Shown piece by piece: positions 5,662-7,556 of a stretch of DNA of 7,556 nucleotides (position 1 is its first letter; each line of letters opens with the position of its first letter). Position numbers and translations under genes: made by a program. The stretch lies in the NCBI GenBank assembly GCA_031549115.1, contig JAVBQJ010000105.1:1-7556 (forward strand), read 5' to 3'. Below the pieces are notes generated by a model, which saw only the letters and a program-made list of their open reading frames with translations, ran no database searches and had not been told where the DNA came from. The DNA comes from JAVBQJ01 sp031549115 (GTDB taxonomy: Bacteria > Verrucomicrobiota > Lentisphaeria > Victivallales > Victivallaceae).

Positions 5662-5975
5662 CTTGCGAGCGCGCACAGGTCGGAGCGCCGGTCAGGCGCG
5701 ACCGTGCCGCTAGGAATTGGCACCGCGAAGCCGGTGCCAAGGAGCGCGGCACGGAGCCTCCCCCGGCGAACGGCGCGGCAACGCCGCGCTGAGGGGGGCG
5801 GTCATGAAAACGCGGCAGCGTTTTCATGGCCGAATGGAGTTTTTGCCGCCAATTGGCGGCAAAAACGTGAAGCCGAGCGGCTGAGCGATCCGGGTTGGGA
5901 GGGGCCGGCCCCCGCGTCAGCCGGGGCGCAATGCGGCCCCGAAATCACTGTGATAACCGGCACACTCGGCGCCGC
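5662..5975 (+). repeat. Structured direct repeat, copy 2 (about 314 bp)
   Basis: Second copy of the 3317-3629 element, same orientation. The matching stems are GCGCC/GGCGC (5685-5689, 5695-5699); outer stem CCGTGCCGC/GCGGCACGG (5702-5710, 5746-5754), one pair longer than in copy 1; inner stem TTGGCACCG/CGGTGCCAA (5717-5725, 5732-5740); GCGCGGC/GCCGCGC (5773-5779, 5783-5789); the 28-bp palindrome (5839-5866); AGCC/GGCT (5871-5874, 5879-5882); CGGGGC/GCCCCG (5922-5927, 5936-5941). A 15-bp arm at 5799-5832 has no sequence match in copy 1. Several stem differences from copy 1 preserve or improve pairing. The element ends about 136 bases before the GHL10 gene. Confidence 0.85.
5839..5866. repeat. 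28-bp perfect palindrome inside repeat copy 2
   Basis: Base-for-base identical to 3492-3519, within an element whose two copies otherwise differ at many positions. Nearby bases (ACGTGAAGCCGAGCGGCT) are also unchanged, making this the most conserved core of the repeat. Confidence 0.9.
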
Positions 5976-6111
5976 ACCGGCGGCGAAAAATAGACCGTTG
6001 GCATGTGCCGACGATGGTGTATGTGGACTTGATCGGGCGCGGCACGATTACAGGGAGCGCGGTGAATTGCGGATTGGCGAATCGGATAGCGGAATAGCGG
6101 GAGGGATGATG
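5976..6111. other. Upstream region of the GHL10 gene
   Basis: No convincing promoter is visible: TTGGCA at 5998-6003 has only TATGTG (6020-6025) at the right distance. GATT/AATC around GGCG (6072-6083) and GGATAGCGGAATAGCGG (6084-6100) are small repeats. A GGGAGGG Shine-Dalgarno at 6099-6105 ends the region. Transcription may begin here or within repeat copy 2. Confidence 0.4.
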
Positions 6112-7416
6112 ATGTGGAAACTGGCGTTGAGCTTGGCGGTGATGATGTTGGGGCTCGGGTGCCTGACGGCTCCTTATAAAGACGCCGCCGGCACGCAGGT
6201 CCGGTATGCGGGCAAATTCGACACCAGGCCGGTTGAAGTTCCGACGAAATATACGCCGAAAAGTACCGAATGGCGCGGCGTCTGGGTGGCCACGGTCGAG
6301 AATATCGACTTTCCCAAAGTCCAATCGGCGGATGCGTTCAAAAAGGAATTCCAGCAGATTCTGGCCAATCTGCAATCGATCAATGCCAATGTGCTGGTGT
6401 TTCAGGTCCGCCCGACCAACGATGCCTTTTATCCGTCCCATTTGAATCCGTGGTCGCGCTTTTTGACCGGCACCGAGGGGCAGAAGCTCGGCACATTCGA
6501 TCCATTGCGTTATATGGTCGAGGAAGCCCACAAGCGCGGCATCGAATTTCACGCCTGGCTCAATCCGTACCGGGTGGTCGGCGCCACCAAACTGAGCAAA
6601 GAGGCCTATCTGGCGACGCTGGCGCCGAATAATTTCGCCCGGCAGCATCCGGAGCTGGTGATGGCGGTGCCGACTGGCGACCAGCGTATGTTGATTTTCA
6701 ACCCCGGCGAACCCCAGGTCATCCGTTTCATCCTGGCCACGGCCACCGAGATCGCTTATAACTACAATGTCGACGGGATCCATTTCGACGATTACTTCTA
6801 TCCTTACAGCGGCATGAGCGACGCGCTCGACCAGAAGGCCTTCGAAAAATACAATCCACGCAAGCTCACCCGCGCCAACTGGCGCCGCTCCAACGTCAAT
6901 CAGGTCATTTCCGGCATCCACGACAGCTTGGCGCAAATCAACCAGCAGCAGAAGCGCAACGTCAAATTCGGCATCAGCCCCTTCGGCATCTGGGCCAACA
7001 AAAACAGCATCCCCACCGGGTCGCTGACCGGCGGCAAACAGGCCTACAGCGAACTCTACGCCGATGTCCTCACCTGGATCAAAAGCGGCTGGATCGATTA
7101 CGTCGTTCCCCAGGTCTACTGGCACTTCAACCACGATGTCGCCGCCTACGCCGCCGTCACCGACTGGTGGGCCGGCGCCGTCAAAAACTCCCGTACCAAT
7201 CTCTATATCGGGCACAGTGTCGGACGCCTCGGCAGCACCCAGGACCGCAACGAATTCGCCGCCCAACTGCGCTACAACAACACCGTTCCCGAAGTCAAGG
7301 GCGAATGCCTCTTCTCCTACCGGAGCATCTTTCGCCCCACCAGCGAAACCATGCGCGCCGGCGGCATCAATATCCTGAAACAATACTGGCAGCGCCGCGC
7401 CGCTTTGCCGAGGTAG
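6112..7416 (+). CDS. GHL10 (DUF187) family glycosidase, predicted lipoprotein, DigH-like
   Basis: A 434-residue protein. Residues 1-17 (MWKLALSLAVMMLGLGC) form a lipoprotein signal with C17 as the lipidated cysteine; the box LGLGC is loose but allowed. The catalytic domain, about 52-400, is the GHL10 barrel: STEWRGVWVATVENIDFP, ANVLVFQVRPTNDAFYPS, HAWLNPYR (148-154), VDGIHFDDYFYP (220-231) with the probable catalytic Asp cluster, KFGISPFGIW (285-294) and DYVVPQVYWHFN (329-340). In E. coli the GHL10 lipoprotein DigH (YddW) cuts denuded peptidoglycan strands, so a similar envelope role is the best guess; action on dietary or host glycans is possible. ATGs at 6106, 6109 and 6112 are all in frame. 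GGGAGGG at 6099-6105 abuts the first and is six bases from the third, so I chose 6112. An open frame continues upstream to 5659 through repeat copy 2, but that part is not protein-like. Confidence 0.92.
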   Translation: MWKLALSLAVMMLGLGCLTAPYKDAAGTQVRYAGKFDTRPVEVPTKYTPKSTEWRGVWVATVENIDFPKVQSADAFKKEFQQILANLQSINANVLVFQVRPTNDAFYPSHLNPWSRFLTGTEGQKLGTFDPLRYMVEEAHKRGIEFHAWLNPYRVVGATKLSKEAYLATLAPNNFARQHPELVMAVPTGDQRMLIFNPGEPQVIRFILATATEIAYNYNVDGIHFDDYFYPYSGMSDALDQKAFEKYNPRKLTRANWRRSNVNQVISGIHDSLAQINQQQKRNVKFGISPFGIWANKNSIPTGSLTGGKQAYSELYADVLTWIKSGWIDYVVPQVYWHFNHDVAAYAAVTDWWAGAVKNSRTNLYIGHSVGRLGSTQDRNEFAAQLRYNNTVPEVKGECLFSYRSIFRPTSETMRAGGINILKQYWQRRAALPR

Positions 7417-7431
7417 TTGTGGGTGCGTGCT

Positions 7432-7491
7432 TCCGGGGGAGAGAGAAGGGCCCCCTTTTGAGGAAAGGGGTTCCCTTCTCCCTCCCCCGGA
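7432..7491 (+). terminator. Very long hairpin after the GHL10 gene
   Basis: The left arm 7432-7450 (TCCGGGGGAGAGAGAAGGG) pairs with 7473-7491 at 18 of 19 positions; the only mismatch is A opposite C. Inside, CCCCTTT (7452-7458) and AAAGGGG (7464-7470) form a second stem, so the structure is nearly continuous. It starts 16 bases after the stop. No T run follows at once; a T5 occurs only at 7517-7521. It may act as a terminator or be a dispersed palindromic repeat. Confidence 0.5.
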
Positions 7492-7523
7492 CCCCCACCC
7501 TCATCCTCCTCAAACCTTTTTGT

Positions 7524-7556
7524 GTACGATTTACGATTTTGCTGACGCAAAATCAT
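7524..7556. repeat. Short direct repeat and hairpin at the right edge
   Basis: TACGATTTACGATTT at 7525-7539 is a directly repeated ACGATTT. It leads into GATTTTGC (7535-7542), TGAC, GCAAAATC (7547-7554), a perfect eight-bp hairpin. The window ends two bases later, so the element may continue. Confidence 0.45.

Noticed and set aside
5659..6111. Long N-terminal extension of the GHL10 protein through repeat copy 2
   Set aside because: The extension is basic, low-complexity sequence encoded by the structured repeat, and a lipoprotein signal with its own Shine-Dalgarno begins at 6112.
5917..7383. 488-residue open frame antisense to the GHL10 gene
   Set aside because: It is the reverse shadow of a clearly assigned enzyme in a GC-rich genome.
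1..7556. tRNA or rRNA genes
   Set aside because: I saw no cloverleaf with a TTCGAATC-type arm and CCA end, and no rRNA signature on either strand.

Overview
The window looks like chromosome from a GC-rich bacterium of the PVC group, most likely Lentisphaerae (Victivallis-like). This is inferred from a type IV prepilin-like protein that combines an FTLIELLVVIAII leader, an LLPALSKAR continuation and an H-X9-DG motif, next to an AraC regulator and a secreted glycoside hydrolase-like protein. No 16S gene or unambiguous marker allele is present, so the taxonomy stays an inference.

Layout. (1) Bases 1-2046, minus strand: a two-gene unit. The promoter-proximal gene is an H-X9-DG prepilin-like protein. 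Its stop is two bases from the start of a secreted GH123/DUF4091-like protein that runs off the left edge. (2) Bases 2047-2248: an AT-rich divergent control region with a near-consensus minus-strand promoter. A perfect 8-bp inverted repeat straddles its -10 box. A separate plus-strand promoter serves the regulator. (3) Bases 2249-3067, plus strand: an AraC-family regulator. (4) Bases 3068-3688: no gene. It holds a 9-bp hairpin, an AAAGGAC tandem repeat and copy 1 of a heavily structured repeat of about 313 bp. (5) Bases 3689-5525: promoter and gene for ribosomal protein S1 with six S1 domains, then two stem-loops, the second followed by a T run. (6) Bases 5662-5975: copy 2 of the structured repeat, in the same orientation. 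(7) Bases 6112-7416, plus strand: a lipoprotein of the GHL10/DUF187 (DigH-like) glycosidase family. (8) Bases 7417-7556: a very long hairpin and short repeats.

How it may work together. The divergent regulator, pilin-like protein and hydrolase resemble a small inducible glycan-use locus: AraC senses a substrate-derived signal and switches on a surface or secreted pseudopilin together with its partner hydrolase. rpsA and the GHL10 lipoprotein are probably housekeeping functions (translation and cell-wall glycan processing). The most novel item is the pair of direct repeats around rpsA. The two copies differ in sequence, but several changes in one hairpin are compensatory, so base pairing appears to be under selection, as in a structured RNA or a hairpin-based mobile element.
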